59,496 nucleotides of DNA. It comes from Pengzhenrongella frigida. Lineage in GTDB: Bacteria; Actinomycetota; Actinomycetes; Actinomycetales; Cellulomonadaceae. Below, piece by piece: positions 25,182 to 34,541 of this stretch. The notes beneath the pieces were generated by a model. That model worked only from the letters and a program-made list of their open reading frames with translations, did not search any database and had not been told where the DNA came from. Position 1 is the first letter of the stretch. Each line of letters begins with the position of its first letter. Made by a program: the position numbers and the translations under genes. The DNA is taken from NCBI RefSeq assembly GCF_004168625.1, contig NZ_SDWW01000027.1, positions 1 to 59,496 of the forward strand, in the 5' to 3' direction.

Positions 25182-26324
25182 GTGCACCACGGTCTGGTCC
25201 ACGTCATCACCCCGGGGGACCACTTCTCACCGCGCACCGGCAGCGCGATCCCGACCGTGGTCGACGGGCTGTCGCGGGCGACACCCGCCGGCGCCCGCCG
25301 ACCGGCTGTGCTCGTCGCCCGCGGGACGTACCCCGACCGGTACGACAGCGCGGACGTCATCGAGTACGACCGCGCCCGGACGCACCGCTTCGACCGGTAC
25401 GTCGACGCGGGCCTGCCCCGCCTGCGCCTGCCTCGGGTCATGGCCCGCCACGAGTTCGCTGCGGCCGTCACGCAGCAGGACGACTGGGACCCCGCCGTCG
25501 TGCTCGCCCACAATGCCGTGCAGGCGATCCCACTCGTCGATGCACGGCGCCACACCCCCGTGCTGTACGCGCACAACCTCCTGCTGCGCACGTACGGACG
25601 CCGCGAGATCGCCCGCACGCTGGGCCCCGCCGCCGCGATCGTGTGCGTCAGCCAGGCCCTCGCCGACCAGACCTCCCGGTACCTGACCCCGTCGCTGCGC
25701 GGCCGGGTCAGGGTGGTGCTCAACGGGGTCGACGCGGCGGCCTTCGCGCGTCCGGCCGCGGCTCGCCGCGGCGACCTGCTCCGGGTGGTCTACGTCGGCC
25801 GGATGATCCCGGACAAGGGCGCGGACGTGCTCATCGAGGCGGTGCGGCTGCTCGGGCGGTCCGATCTCCACCTCACCCTGGTCGGCGGGCGCGGCTTCGC
25901 CGCGAACGACGCCCTGTCTCCCTACGAGCTCGACGTGCGACGTCGGCTGGCCCAGCTCGGCGACCACGCGACCGCGGTGTCGTTCGTCCCCCGCGCCGAG
26001 GTCGTCCGCCTGCTGCAGCAGGCCGACGTCGTGGTCGTCCCGTCGGTCTGGCAGGAGCCGTTCGCGCTGACGGTGCTCGAGGGGATGGCCGCCGGTGCGG
26101 CCGTCGTCGGCTCCGACATCGGTGGCATCCCCGAGGCGCTCGGCGACGCCGGGGTCCGCGTCCCGCCCGGCGACGCGGCCGCGCTGGCGGACGTGCTCGC
26201 GGCCTTCGCCGACGACCAGGGGCTCCTCGAGCGGACGCAGGCGCGGTGCCGTGCGCACGCCGAGGCGAACGACTGGCGGGCGGCCCGATCGCGGCTCGGC
26301 GCGGTGCTTGGCGCGATCGTCTGA
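25182..26324 (+). CDS. Glycosyltransferase family 4
   Basis: A protein of 380 residues. The acceptor domain is divergent: LVHVITPGDHFSPRTGSAIPTVVDGL. The donor domain is standard, with VVYVGRMIPDKGADVLIEAV and E-x7-E EPFALTVLE, followed by GSDIGGIPEALGDAGVRVPPGD. GTG 25182 has AAGGGGG six bases upstream. Divergent from the DUF4038 gene with only 57 bp between starts, which must contain both promoters. No substrate prediction. Confidence 0.9.
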   Translation: MHHGLVHVITPGDHFSPRTGSAIPTVVDGLSRATPAGARRPAVLVARGTYPDRYDSADVIEYDRARTHRFDRYVDAGLPRLRLPRVMARHEFAAAVTQQDDWDPAVVLAHNAVQAIPLVDARRHTPVLYAHNLLLRTYGRREIARTLGPAAAIVCVSQALADQTSRYLTPSLRGRVRVVLNGVDAAAFARPAAARRGDLLRVVYVGRMIPDKGADVLIEAVRLLGRSDLHLTLVGGRGFAANDALSPYELDVRRRLAQLGDHATAVSFVPRAEVVRLLQQADVVVVPSVWQEPFALTVLEGMAAGAAVVGSDIGGIPEALGDAGVRVPPGDAAALADVLAAFADDQGLLERTQARCRAHAEANDWRAARSRLGAVLGAIV

Positions 26325-26376
26325 CGGCGGCATCGTCTGACCGACGACGTCGGCCGACCGCTCGTACGGGATGCCG

Positions 26377-27252
26377 TCAGGAGCGGACCGGGCCCACCGC
26401 GGTCAGCACGTCCCGCGCCATCCCGTGCCACCGCGGGAGGGCCCAGTAGGGCGCGATCTGCGCCCAGCACCGCACCTTCTCGACCGCGGGGAGCGACGAC
26501 GCGGTGACCGCCCGGTACAGCTCGATGTTCAGGCGGGTCTGCGGGAACGCCAGGCGCACGCTCGAGTCGGGCGCGTACCACTTCACCTGCCCCTCCCCCT
26601 GCGCGGAGAACTGCTCCTCGTGCCGGCGCTGCCAGAACGACCGGTCGTCCACGAGCACCATGCGGCCCTGGCAGAACAGCTCGGTCAGCAGCACCATGTC
26701 GTCCCCGATGACGGGTCGGACCCCCCGGGTGCGGCGCAGCGCCGACGCCCGGATGGCGCCGTACACGACGTGGGAGGCCTGAGACCTCAACAGGTTGCGG
26801 ACCCGCTCGTGCGGCCGGGCGGCGTCCAGGCCCATCGACCCGTCATGGAGGTCCTCGAACACCGCTCCGTCGCCGTCGATCAGCTGGGTGCGCGGGCAGG
26901 CCATCACCACGGTCGCGTCGGCCTCGGCCAGGGCCGCCACGCACGACGACGCGAATGACGGCCGCTTGATGTCGTCGGCGGCCATCCAGGAGAAGACGGG
27001 CGACGTCGAGCATTGCGCCACCCTCGTGTAGTTCCACGCCCCGCCGTGGTTGACCGGGCTCCGGAGATAGCGGATCCGCGCGTCCGTGCGGGCGGCCTCG
27101 CGGCAGATCTCCTCCGTCGCGTCGGTGGAGCCGTTGTCGGAGATCACGATCTCGATGTTCTCGAGGTCCTGCTGCTGCACGGAGGCGAGCGCGGCCGGAA
27201 GGTACTTCTCCCCGTCGAAGACCGGGATCCCAAAGCTGAGCTCCGCCGTCAT
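26377..27252 (-). CDS. Glycosyltransferase family 2
   Basis: A protein of 291 residues with LSFGIPVFDGEKYLPAALAS, IVISDNGSTDATEEI (the canonical GT2 D-N-x-S-x-D) and VFSWMAADDIKRPSF as the metal-binding segment. PVIGDDMVLLTELFCQGR supplies the late acidic motif. ATG 27252 overlaps the deacetylase stop as ATGA. It is the last gene of a five-gene minus-strand run that begins at 31415 with the aminotransferase, so it likely adds the modified sugar made by that run. Confidence 0.9.
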   Translation of the reverse strand: MTAELSFGIPVFDGEKYLPAALASVQQQDLENIEIVISDNGSTDATEEICREAARTDARIRYLRSPVNHGGAWNYTRVAQCSTSPVFSWMAADDIKRPSFASSCVAALAEADATVVMACPRTQLIDGDGAVFEDLHDGSMGLDAARPHERVRNLLRSQASHVVYGAIRASALRRTRGVRPVIGDDMVLLTELFCQGRMVLVDDRSFWQRRHEEQFSAQGEGQVKWYAPDSSVRLAFPQTRLNIELYRAVTASSLPAVEKVRCWAQIAPYWALPRWHGMARDVLTAVGPVRS

Positions 27253-27893
27253 GCCCCCGCCCCGATCCGCAGCACGGACTTCGACACCACGAACGCCTCC
27301 GCGTAACGCGACCGGCACTCGACCCCGCGGACCCTCATCAGGCCGAGGAAGAGCTCCTCGTCCCACCAGTCGCGGTCCCGCTGCGAGGGGTAGCACTCGT
27401 CCAGGTGCCGCACCTTGCGCCGGGCGTTCTCCTCCGACACGGGCAGGTACACGTTGGGCCGGCCGAGGTCGCCGTCCCACTTGGGGATCTCGTAGTGCAG
27501 CACGAGCGAGTCGCGCCACACCGTCGACGCCAGCGAGCCGATCAGGCGGTGGTCCTGGTGCGCATCGTCCTTCGAGGGCGCGAGCACGAGGTCGGGCACG
27601 GGGGTGTCCTTGGCGAACCCGTGCATCGCGTCCTGGACCTCGGCCCACCGTGCGGGCAGGCGGCCGTCGGGCAGGCCGACGAAGGTGGACGTCGACCCCG
27701 GCGAGAACGCGGCCGCAGCCTCGCGTGCCTCGGCCTCGCGCTCCGGAGATCCGGTCAACGTCAGCCAGGACAGCTGACTGTCGGGGCGCGCCATGAGCTC
27801 GAGGATCGTCCCGCCGCAGGCGATCTCGACATCGTCGGGGTGCGCCGCCAGGCACACGACGCGGAGCGGCCCGGGGGGCAGACCCAGGCCCAT
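27249..27893 (-). CDS. PIG-L family deacetylase
   Basis: A protein of 214 residues. VVCLAAHPDDVEIACGGTI carries the zinc-binding A-H-P-D-D motif. LVLAPSKDDAHQDHRLIG supplies the second His-x2-His region. These metal-dependent enzymes remove acetyl groups from N-acetylglucosamine-type sugars (PIG-L, MshB). Here it probably deacetylates an N-acetylamino sugar or glycolipid intermediate. Start ATG 27893 shares a TGATG overlap with the upstream pyruvyl transferase. Shorter than MshB-type enzymes (about 290) but typical of surface-glycan PIG-L proteins. Confidence 0.9.
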   Translation of the reverse strand: MGLGLPPGPLRVVCLAAHPDDVEIACGGTILELMARPDSQLSWLTLTGSPEREAEAREAAAAFSPGSTSTFVGLPDGRLPARWAEVQDAMHGFAKDTPVPDLVLAPSKDDAHQDHRLIGSLASTVWRDSLVLHYEIPKWDGDLGRPNVYLPVSEENARRKVRHLDECYPSQRDRDWWDEELFLGLMRVRGVECRSRYAEAFVVSKSVLRIGAGA

Positions 27894-29068
27894 CACCGGC
27901 CGTCCACCGCCTGCCGCTCGTCGATCAGGTCCGCGAGGTCCTGGTCCTGCTCGGCGAGCTCCTCGCGGAGCCGGTGGAGCGTCGTCGCGATCAGATCCGC
28001 CCACCGAGGTCGCTCGACGAGGACGGACTCGACCTGCGCCATCACCGACCCGGCGTCGAAGCCCGAGATCGGCTGGTGGTACGCGCCCATCCCGAAGCAC
28101 TCCATGAGCTGCTGCTGCTTGGTGCCGTAGCCCAGCGAGATCGCCGGGACCCCCTGCCGAAAGGCGGCCACGAGGTTGTGGTACCGCGACGCGACGACGA
28201 CGGCCGCCGAGCTCATGGCCGCCTCGACGTCGTCGAGGCTCTCCACGTGCGGGACCTCGAGCCAGTCGGGGCAGCCCTGCGGCGCGACCCGCGCCACGAG
28301 CTCCGCCACGATCGAGCGATCGGGTGCCGCGCCGGCCACGAGCGTCACCGGCAGCGCGGCTGCGTGCAGCCGGGCGATCAGGTCCGCCACCTCGTCGACG
28401 TAGGCCCGCCGGTCGGCGTCGCCGCGGTCACGATCCCCGTCCATGCCGAAGTAGTCCATCACCCCGACGACGACACCTCGGGGGTCGCCCGACCCGGCCC
28501 CGGACGCGAGGGGGAGGCCGAAGACGAGGTCCGGTCGCACGAGCACCCGCCGACCGCCGACCACCGAGGCGACGGCGCGCAGGGAGTGCTCGTCCCGGAC
28601 GGTCAGGTACGTCGCAGCACGCAAGGTGGTCGCCATCAGGAACCGGCTGACCCGGTCCGCGGGGGGATCGGCGCCCACGCTCAGGACGAGGAACGGGCGG
28701 TGCAGCACCCGTACGGCGAGGGAGAGCCAGAACAGCGAGAGCGGGATGCCGCCCGGACTGATCCACAGGTCCTCGAAGATCCCCGTCCCGGGGACGACGA
28801 CGACGTCGACGGCCGCCACCGTGTGAAACGTCCACCGCGCGTCCTGGACCTTGCCCAGCACCCGGCGGAGGGTTCCGGTCCGGGCCACCCCGGCCGGACA
28901 GATCGGGGTCGCCGGCACCTCGTGCTCGTCCGCGACGCGGGAGGGCGTGTCGCAGACCGCGACGAACTCGAGCCCCGGGCGGCGGCGCAGGACGTCGAGC
29001 GCGGCGCGCAGGCTCGCCTCGTTGCCGAAGTTCCGGACGCCGAACTGCCCGAACAGCGCGACGGTCAT
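27893..29068 (-). CDS. Polysaccharide pyruvyl transferase family protein
   Basis: A protein of 391 residues. It starts VALFGQFGVRNFGNEA, the family's conserved G-x-x-N-x-G-x-E/D opening. It continues VVVPGTGIFED, LVLSVGADPPADRVSRFL and VVVASRYHNLVAAFRQGVPAISLGYG, all typical of CsaB/PssM-type enzymes that attach ketal-linked pyruvate from phosphoenolpyruvate to sugars. ATG 29068 has GGAG six bases upstream. An in-frame GTG at 29152 overlaps the previous stop but lacks a ribosome site and would add 28 residues. Pyruvate adds negative charge to wall polymers and can serve as an anchor for SLH-domain proteins. The exact acceptor is unknown. Confidence 0.88.
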   Translation of the reverse strand: MTVALFGQFGVRNFGNEASLRAALDVLRRRPGLEFVAVCDTPSRVADEHEVPATPICPAGVARTGTLRRVLGKVQDARWTFHTVAAVDVVVVPGTGIFEDLWISPGGIPLSLFWLSLAVRVLHRPFLVLSVGADPPADRVSRFLMATTLRAATYLTVRDEHSLRAVASVVGGRRVLVRPDLVFGLPLASGAGSGDPRGVVVGVMDYFGMDGDRDRGDADRRAYVDEVADLIARLHAAALPVTLVAGAAPDRSIVAELVARVAPQGCPDWLEVPHVESLDDVEAAMSSAAVVVASRYHNLVAAFRQGVPAISLGYGTKQQQLMECFGMGAYHQPISGFDAGSVMAQVESVLVERPRWADLIATTLHRLREELAEQDQDLADLIDERQAVDGR

Positions 29069-29148
29069 CGGTCGCTCCGCGCGACCGCGGCGCCGGTCCA
29101 GCCACGTCGGGAGCGTCACCGGCGAGCTCACCCGGCGCTCCGCCAGCG

Positions 29149-30006
29149 TCACGGAAGGCCTCGTCGGGGCGGGACCACGGCGGGGACCGAGAGCTCCGGC
29201 ACCTCGACCGGGACCTTCCCTTCGCCGTCGTGCCCGTCCCAGACCGCCCACGGACGCTTGCCGATGCGGTTCAGCTCTTCGAGCTGTGAGCGTTCCTTCA
29301 GGGTGTCCATCGGCGCCCAGAAGCCGTCGTAGCGCACGGCTCGGAACTTCCCGTCCTTGGCTGCGCGCACACAGGCGTCCATCACGAGGTCCTCGCCCTC
29401 GTCCAGGTAGTCGAAGATGCCCTGCCGCAGCACGAAGTAGCCGCCGTTGATCCGCATCTCCATGCCCGCGACCGGTTCGATGCCGGTCAGGTTCCCGGCG
29501 GGGTCGATCCCCACCACGTGGAAGGAGTCCTGCGGGTTGACGGCGAGCAGGCTGCCGACGGCGTCGGTGGGCAGGAAGTCATCGATGATGTCGTTCATGG
29601 GTGCATCGGTGAGCACGTCGCCGTAGTTGGCGAGAAAGACCTCGTCGCCGTCGAGGTACTGGCGGACCCTGCGCAACCGCTCGCCGATCGCGGTGTCCAT
29701 CCCGGTGTCCGCGAAGGTGATGCGCCAGTCACTGATGTCGCTCGACATCAGGTCGATCTGGTCGCCGCCGCGGGAGAAGACGAAGTCGTTCGAGTGGGTC
29801 TCGCGGTAGTCGAGGAAGTAGTCCTTGACGGCGTTCGCCCCGTACCCGAGGCAGAGGATGAACTCCGTATGACCGAAGAACGCGTAGTACCGCATGATGT
29901 GCCAGAGCACCGGGCGTGCGCCGATCGGCATCATCGGCTTGGGCAGCGACTCGGGGCCGGAGCGCATCCGCATGCCGAGCCCCCCGCAGAACAAGACCAC
30001 CTTCAT
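29149..30006 (-). CDS. rfbF: Glucose-1-phosphate cytidylyltransferase-like nucleotidyltransferase
   Basis: A protein of 285 residues that should make CDP-glucose (or a related CDP-sugar) from CTP and sugar-1-phosphate. The N-terminal FCGGLGMRM and LPKPMMPIG (Lys in the signature) mark a sugar-phosphate nucleotidyltransferase. FANYGD-like LANYGDVLTDAPMNDI, and INGGYFVLRQGIFDYL, match RfbF closely. The C-terminal KERSQLEEL region is usual, followed by about 30 extra residues. ATG 30006 overlaps the aminotransferase stop as ATGA. CDP-sugars lead to 3,6-dideoxyhexoses and branched sugars, but no CDP-glucose 4,6-dehydratase homologue is evident here unless the epimerase at 34538 fills that role. 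Confidence 0.88.
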   Translation of the reverse strand: MKVVLFCGGLGMRMRSGPESLPKPMMPIGARPVLWHIMRYYAFFGHTEFILCLGYGANAVKDYFLDYRETHSNDFVFSRGGDQIDLMSSDISDWRITFADTGMDTAIGERLRRVRQYLDGDEVFLANYGDVLTDAPMNDIIDDFLPTDAVGSLLAVNPQDSFHVVGIDPAGNLTGIEPVAGMEMRINGGYFVLRQGIFDYLDEGEDLVMDACVRAAKDGKFRAVRYDGFWAPMDTLKERSQLEELNRIGKRPWAVWDGHDGEGKVPVEVPELSVPAVVPPRRGLP

Positions 30007-31415
30007 GTGTGCACGTCCTCGTTCGGAGCGCCGAGATCGGGTAGGCGCCGGGGTGCGGCCAGGGGGCGAAGCGCCGGCGCGACCGGGCGCCCGCGCAGGA
30101 ATCCGTCGGTGGTGCCCGCGGCCAGCGCCTTCGCGTAGATCCGGCACGCCTGCCGGACGGCCTCGATCGTGACGGCGAGATCGTCGTCCGTGTGGGCGGC
30201 CGAGACGATGAACGACTGCCCGAGCACCCCGCCGCGAAGCAGCTCCTGAAGGAACAGTGCGCGGAAGGCCTGCGACGGGTCACCCGCCGGGTCCCTCGTG
30301 CCGAACACCAGGCAGGAGGGCCGCCCGGTGACCGTCACGTGCTCGGCGACTCCTGCCTCGCGGGCGGCCTCCTGGACCCCGGCGGCCAGCTTGGCACCCT
30401 GCACCTCCATGATCCCGACGACGTCGCGGTCGTCGTAGGCGTCCGCCACCGCGAGGTAGGCGGCCAGGCCCGTGGTCTCCGGCCCGTGCGTGGTCGAGAG
30501 CAGGAAGGTCCGCGGGTCGTCGGTCGCCAGTCCCCCGAGCTCCATCAGCTCACGACGCCCCGCCAGTGCGGAGACCGCGAAGCCGTTGCCGAGGGCCTTG
30601 CCCCACGTGGACAGGTCCGGACGCACTCCGTAGACGGCCTGGCCACCGCCCGGCGCCCAGCGCATCCCGGTGATCATCTCGTCGAACACCAGCACGAAGC
30701 CGTCCCGATCGGCGAGCTCGCGCAGGCCCTCCAGGAAGCCGGGGGCCGGCTCCGCCGTCGCGGTGGCCGGCTCGAGCACGAGCGCGGCGATGCGTCCCGG
30801 CCAGGTGGCGATCAGCTCACGGACCGAGTCGAGGTCGTTGTAGCGGAACGAGACCGTCAGGTCGCGATGCGAGGCCGGGATACCGGCGGGCATCGCGGTG
30901 GTGCCGATGAACCAGTCGTCGGTCGAGAAGAACGGCTGGGAGCCGCAGATCGCGACGAGCTCCCGTCCCGTGGCGGCGCGGGCGAGCCGCAGCGCCGCGG
31001 TGGTCGCGTCCGACCCGTTCTTGGCGAACTTCACCATATCCGCTCCGGGCACCGTCCGCAGGAACCGTTCGGCCGCGTCCAGCTCCCGGACGCTCGGCCG
31101 GGTGAAGCTCACGCCCCCCCGCGCCGCCTGGCACACGGCCTCGACGACCGGCTCGAAGCCGTGACCGAGCGTGACCGAGCGCAGTCCCATGCCGTACTCG
31201 ACGAACCAGTTGCCGTCGACGTCCTGCACCCGGGCACCGTGACCACGCACCAGGACGGGCGCCATCCCCTCGGGATACTGGTCCGAGCCGCGCGCGTAGG
31301 TGTGCGCGCCCCCGGGGATGATCTCGTGCAGCCGTCGCTGCATCTGCGCCGACCGCGAGTAGCAGGTCGCGCCGACCGCCGCGTCGCGCGACTCGTCGTC
31401 GATGAGTGCTGCCAT
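30003..31415 (-). CDS. Class III aminotransferase (glutamate-1-semialdehyde aminomutase-like)
   Basis: A PLP enzyme of 470 residues. GGAHTYARGSDQYPEG, NWFVEYGMGLRSVTLGH, VKFAKNGSDATTAALRLARA and LVFDEMITG (Asp245) follow the GSA-aminomutase group. The PLP-binding Lys is Lys273 in LSTWGKALGNGF. The last 45 residues are a basic Pro/Leu-rich extension absent from HemL. HemL itself is unlikely because of the position between a cytidylyltransferase and sugar genes. A sugar or CDP-linked substrate is inferred. ATG 31415 follows AAGGGGGA. First gene of the minus-strand run 31415-26377, divergent from the RfbC-like gene. Confidence 0.87.
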   Translation of the reverse strand: MAALIDDESRDAAVGATCYSRSAQMQRRLHEIIPGGAHTYARGSDQYPEGMAPVLVRGHGARVQDVDGNWFVEYGMGLRSVTLGHGFEPVVEAVCQAARGGVSFTRPSVRELDAAERFLRTVPGADMVKFAKNGSDATTAALRLARAATGRELVAICGSQPFFSTDDWFIGTTAMPAGIPASHRDLTVSFRYNDLDSVRELIATWPGRIAALVLEPATATAEPAPGFLEGLRELADRDGFVLVFDEMITGMRWAPGGGQAVYGVRPDLSTWGKALGNGFAVSALAGRRELMELGGLATDDPRTFLLSTTHGPETTGLAAYLAVADAYDDRDVVGIMEVQGAKLAAGVQEAAREAGVAEHVTVTGRPSCLVFGTRDPAGDPSQAFRALFLQELLRGGVLGQSFIVSAAHTDDDLAVTIEAVRQACRIYAKALAAGTTDGFLRGRPVAPALRPLAAPRRLPDLGAPNEDVHT

Positions 31416-31470
31416 GCGCGCGTCCCCCTTGTGATCCCAACGCCAGGCTTGGGTCACAGTGTTGCGGTTT

Positions 31471-31493
31471 GTCCCCCCCGCAGGTGGGGGGAC
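31471..31493. promoter_or_regulatory. G/C dyad in the intergenic region between aminotransferase and RfbC-like genes
   Basis: GTCCCCCC (31471-31478) and GGGGGGAC (31486-31493) form an 8-bp inverted repeat with a 7-nt spacer. It lies in the 142-bp gap between two divergent genes, where a regulator could bind or a 5' leader hairpin could form. No further support. Confidence 0.3.
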
Positions 31494-31557
31494 GCCCAGA
31501 CTTCACCCGCCGGGATTCCACCCACCCGCGGGCCGGCGCCCGGCTACCGTGACCGGC

Positions 31558-32124
31558 ATGGAGATCATCGACACGGGCGTCGCCGGGCTCATCGAGCTGC
31601 GCCAGGAGTTCCACCGCGATGCGCGGGGCTACTTCTCCAGGACCTTGGACGTCGAGGTCCTGGCGCACGCCGGCATCGACCCGGCGGACTTCGTCCAGGA
31701 GAGCCAGTCCCGCTCGTTCCGGGGAGTCGTGCGGGGCCTGCACGGGCGCTCGGGCGGCGGCGAGGCCAAGCTCGTCCGGTGCGCGCACGGCGCGGTGCTC
31801 GACGTCGTCGTCGACGCGCGCCCCGGCTCGGCGACGTTCGGGAGGGTCGCGACGTTCGTGCTCGACGACGAGACCGGGACCCAGCTGTACATCCCGCGGG
31901 GCTTCCTGCACGGGTTCCAGGCGCTGACGCCGGTCACGGACGTCGTCTACCGGATCGACGCACCCCATGACCCCACCGAGGACGTGACGGTCGACTACGC
32001 GGACCCGGACCTGGCGGCGCCCTGGCCGGACCCCGTGACCCTGATGAGCGAGCGCGACCGGAGCGGCCGGTCGTGGGCCGACTACCTCGCCGATCCCGCC
32101 GCCGGAGCAGACGGCACCCACTGA
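31558..32124 (+). CDS. rfbC: dTDP-4-dehydrorhamnose 3,5-epimerase-like cupin
   Basis: A protein of 188 residues. EFHRDARGYFSRTLD, FVQESQSRSFRGVVRGLHGR (catalytic His in RGLH), VLDVVVDAR, LYIPRGFLHGFQALTPVTDVVYRID and HDP follow the RfbC cupin throughout. In classical RfbC the motif is RGLHYQ; here it is RGLHGRSGGGEAK, so the substrate pocket differs. In CDP-sugar and branched-sugar clusters such proteins epimerise 4-keto-6-deoxy intermediates other than dTDP-sugars. ATG 31558 has no good ribosome site; an in-frame GTG lies at 31549. It is the only plus-strand gene inside the modified-sugar cassette and converges on the methyltransferases. Confidence 0.87.
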   Translation: MEIIDTGVAGLIELRQEFHRDARGYFSRTLDVEVLAHAGIDPADFVQESQSRSFRGVVRGLHGRSGGGEAKLVRCAHGAVLDVVVDARPGSATFGRVATFVLDDETGTQLYIPRGFLHGFQALTPVTDVVYRIDAPHDPTEDVTVDYADPDLAAPWPDPVTLMSERDRSGRSWADYLADPAAGADGTH

Positions 32125-32155
32125 CCGATCGGGTCCGCAGGCACAACCCTCACAG

Positions 32156-33313
32156 TCAGGTGACCGGTTGGACCTCACGTGGCATGGGGTCGAGGACGAC
32201 CCATCGTCCGCCGCTCGCCTCGATCTCGGGCAGGGCCGCGCGCACCTCCGGCAGGAGATCGGGCACGAACAGCAGGACCCGGTCGGGCCGCAGCGCGACG
32301 AGCTCGGTCGGGCCCACGATCGGGACTCGGCTGACCGGCAGCATCCGGCCCTGCTTCGCCGACGACGCGTCCGCGACCGCGGACAGGTCCTGGCGACCCA
32401 CGCCCGCGCACTGGAGCAGGGCCGCCGTCCGCGACGCCGCGCCGTAGCCGGCGACCGTCAGCCCCGCCCTCGAGACGCCGCGCAGATAGGCCCGGATTGC
32501 CGCGACCGACTCGAGGAGGTCGGAACCCAACGTGGCGACCCGTCGGGGGTCGGTGACCCCGTCCGCGATCTCCTTGGCGACCAGTGCGGTGACGTCGGGG
32601 TGCTCACGAGCCCCACTCGCGCCGGCCGCGGCGAGGACCAGCATGACCGTGCCCCCGTACAGGGGGTACTCCCGGGCCGCGACCGCGACGAGCCCCAGCT
32701 CTCGTGCCATCGCCACCAGCGCGGGCGTCGAGTAGTAGGCGACGTGCCCGTGCCGCAGGGCGTTCCACGCACCCGTCCGCAGGATCGTCGCGAGCGAGTG
32801 GTAGTGGAGCGCCAGTGCGCCACCCTCGGCGAGGCACGCCGCGCGGGCCGCGAGCGCCGCCCGTTGGTCGGCGTCGTGCATCATCCCGAACGAGTCGACC
32901 ACCAGGTCCGCCGGTCCGCCGCCCACGGGGTGCAGGCCGCGCTCGGCCAGCGGGCCGAGCCAGCTCCCCCCGTGCGGGCTCGCGAACTCGAGGACGCGCC
33001 CGCCCGGGCGCGCGATCCCGGCGTCCGCGAGGTGCCCGACGGCGTCCAGCCCCTGCCGCACGAGCGCTTCCGGCTCGACCCCCCGCGGCTCCTGCGCCGA
33101 CGTCGGGTCGTCCTCGATCTGCGCGAGATGGCATGCGGCGCACATCACCATGCGCAGGCCGAACGTCCTGTCCGGGGTCGGCGCGTTCGCTGCGGGGAAG
33201 TCGTCCGCGGCCGGCTGGTCACCGAGGTCGAGGACGATCGTGCCTGCCTGGGCCCGGCACCAGCAGCACCGCCAGCTCGAGACCGGGGTGCTGGGCGCCG
33301 GGACGTCAGCCAC
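32156..33313 (-). CDS. C-methyltransferase-like protein with divergent SAM site
   Basis: A protein of 385 residues, sharing its plan with the upstream neighbour: an N-terminal zinc-type Cys region (SWRCCWC, VMCAACHLAQ), a Rossmann-like core and a C-terminal domain with VAGYGAASRTAALLQCAGV and LLFVPDLLPEV. The SAM motif I position reads VLEFASPHGGSW instead of [12 protein letters not shown], and the core is shortened. It may be catalytically weak or act as the partner of the next enzyme. GTG 33313 overlaps the upstream stop by 8 bp. Related proteins C-methylate NDP-4-ketosugars (TylC3/EvaC type). Convergent with the RfbC-like gene, 31 bp apart. Confidence 0.75.
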   Translation of the reverse strand: MADVPAPSTPVSSWRCCWCRAQAGTIVLDLGDQPAADDFPAANAPTPDRTFGLRMVMCAACHLAQIEDDPTSAQEPRGVEPEALVRQGLDAVGHLADAGIARPGGRVLEFASPHGGSWLGPLAERGLHPVGGGPADLVVDSFGMMHDADQRAALAARAACLAEGGALALHYHSLATILRTGAWNALRHGHVAYYSTPALVAMARELGLVAVAAREYPLYGGTVMLVLAAAGASGAREHPDVTALVAKEIADGVTDPRRVATLGSDLLESVAAIRAYLRGVSRAGLTVAGYGAASRTAALLQCAGVGRQDLSAVADASSAKQGRMLPVSRVPIVGPTELVALRPDRVLLFVPDLLPEVRAALPEIEASGGRWVVLDPMPREVQPVT

Positions 33314-34541
33314 CGGGCTCGAGGACCTCGAGGCCCGGCAGGGCGACCACCAGCTGGCCGCCCCACCCGGTGACGAAGTCGAGCTGGGCGGCGATCTCGG
33401 TCCGCAGGTTCCACGGCATGATGACGACGATGTCGGGCTTGGCCTCGGCGATCGCCTCGACCGGGTAGATGGGGATGTGCGTCCCCGGCAGGTACAGGCC
33501 CTGCTTGTGCGGGCTGCGATCCACCGTGAACCGCATGAGGTCCGCCCGGACCCCGCAATGGTTGAGCAGGGTGTTGCCCTTGCCCGGAGCGCCGTAGCCG
33601 ACGACGGTCTTGCCGTCGCGCGAGCAGTCCACGAGGAAGGACACGAAGTCGTTCCGTACCTTCGCCACCTGCGCCGCGAAGCCGTCATGCCCCTCGACGG
33701 TGTCCAGCCCGGCGGCGGCCTCCTCAGCGAGCACCCGGGCCACGTCGGGACCGGGCGCCTGGGCCCGCTCGCTGGGCACGGACCAGGTCCGCAGCGAACC
33801 ACCGTGACTCTTGAGCTCCTCGACGTCCACCACGGTGAGCCCGGCGGCGGCCAGGACGCGCTGGGTCGTGAGCAGCGAGAGGTAGGAGAAGTGCTCGTGG
33901 TAGATCGTGTCGTACTCGTTGCCCTCGATCAGGCGCAGCAGGTGCGGGACCTCGATGCTCACCCGGCCGTCGTCGGCCACGAGGGCGCGCAACCCCTTGG
34001 CGAAGTCCACGATGTCCGGGACGTGGGCGAACACGTTGTTCGCCACCACGAGGTCGGCGCGGCCGTGCTCAGCGGCGATCCGTCGTCCCGTCTCCTCGCC
34101 CAGGAAGTCGACCTGCGTCGGGATCCCCTTGGCGATCGCCGCCTGCGCGACGTTTCTCGCCGGCTCGACGCCGAGGCACCGGATCCCCCGGGCCGTGACG
34201 TGCTGCAGCAGGTAGCCGTCGTTGCTCGCGATCTCGACGACGAAGGCGTCCGGGCCCAGCCCCTCGACTGCCTTGTCGACGAAGGTGGCGGCATGCGCGA
34301 CCCACGAGTCCGAGTAGGAGGAGAAGTAGGCGTAGTCGCTGAAGATGTCCTCGGCCGCGATGTAGGTGGGGAGCTGGACGAGGAGGCACTCGGTGCACAC
34401 CCGCACGTGCAGCGGGTAGAACGTCTCGCCCTGGTCGAGCTGCTCGGCCGACAGGTAGCTCTCGCACGGTGGCGACATGCCGAGGTCGACGAACGTGCGC
34501 GTCAGCGGTGCCCCGCACAGGCGGCAGGTCGGCAGGCTCAT
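33306..34541 (-). CDS. Class I SAM-dependent C-methyltransferase (TylC3/NovU-like)
   Basis: A protein of 411 residues with the full three-part plan of sugar C-methyltransferases. It has an N-terminal zinc domain ([33 protein letters not shown]), a SAM-binding core ([54 protein letters not shown]-type segment) and a C-terminal domain ([28 protein letters not shown]). The YHEHFSYLS signature contains the catalytic His/Tyr region. It should add a methyl branch at C3 or C5 of a keto-sugar. ATG 34541 overlaps the epimerase stop (ATGA). Part of a three-gene minus-strand operon 35572-32156. Confidence 0.9.
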   Translation of the reverse strand: MSLPTCRLCGAPLTRTFVDLGMSPPCESYLSAEQLDQGETFYPLHVRVCTECLLVQLPTYIAAEDIFSDYAYFSSYSDSWVAHAATFVDKAVEGLGPDAFVVEIASNDGYLLQHVTARGIRCLGVEPARNVAQAAIAKGIPTQVDFLGEETGRRIAAEHGRADLVVANNVFAHVPDIVDFAKGLRALVADDGRVSIEVPHLLRLIEGNEYDTIYHEHFSYLSLLTTQRVLAAAGLTVVDVEELKSHGGSLRTWSVPSERAQAPGPDVARVLAEEAAAGLDTVEGHDGFAAQVAKVRNDFVSFLVDCSRDGKTVVGYGAPGKGNTLLNHCGVRADLMRFTVDRSPHKQGLYLPGTHIPIYPVEAIAEAKPDIVVIMPWNLRTEIAAQLDFVTGWGGQLVVALPGLEVLEPGG

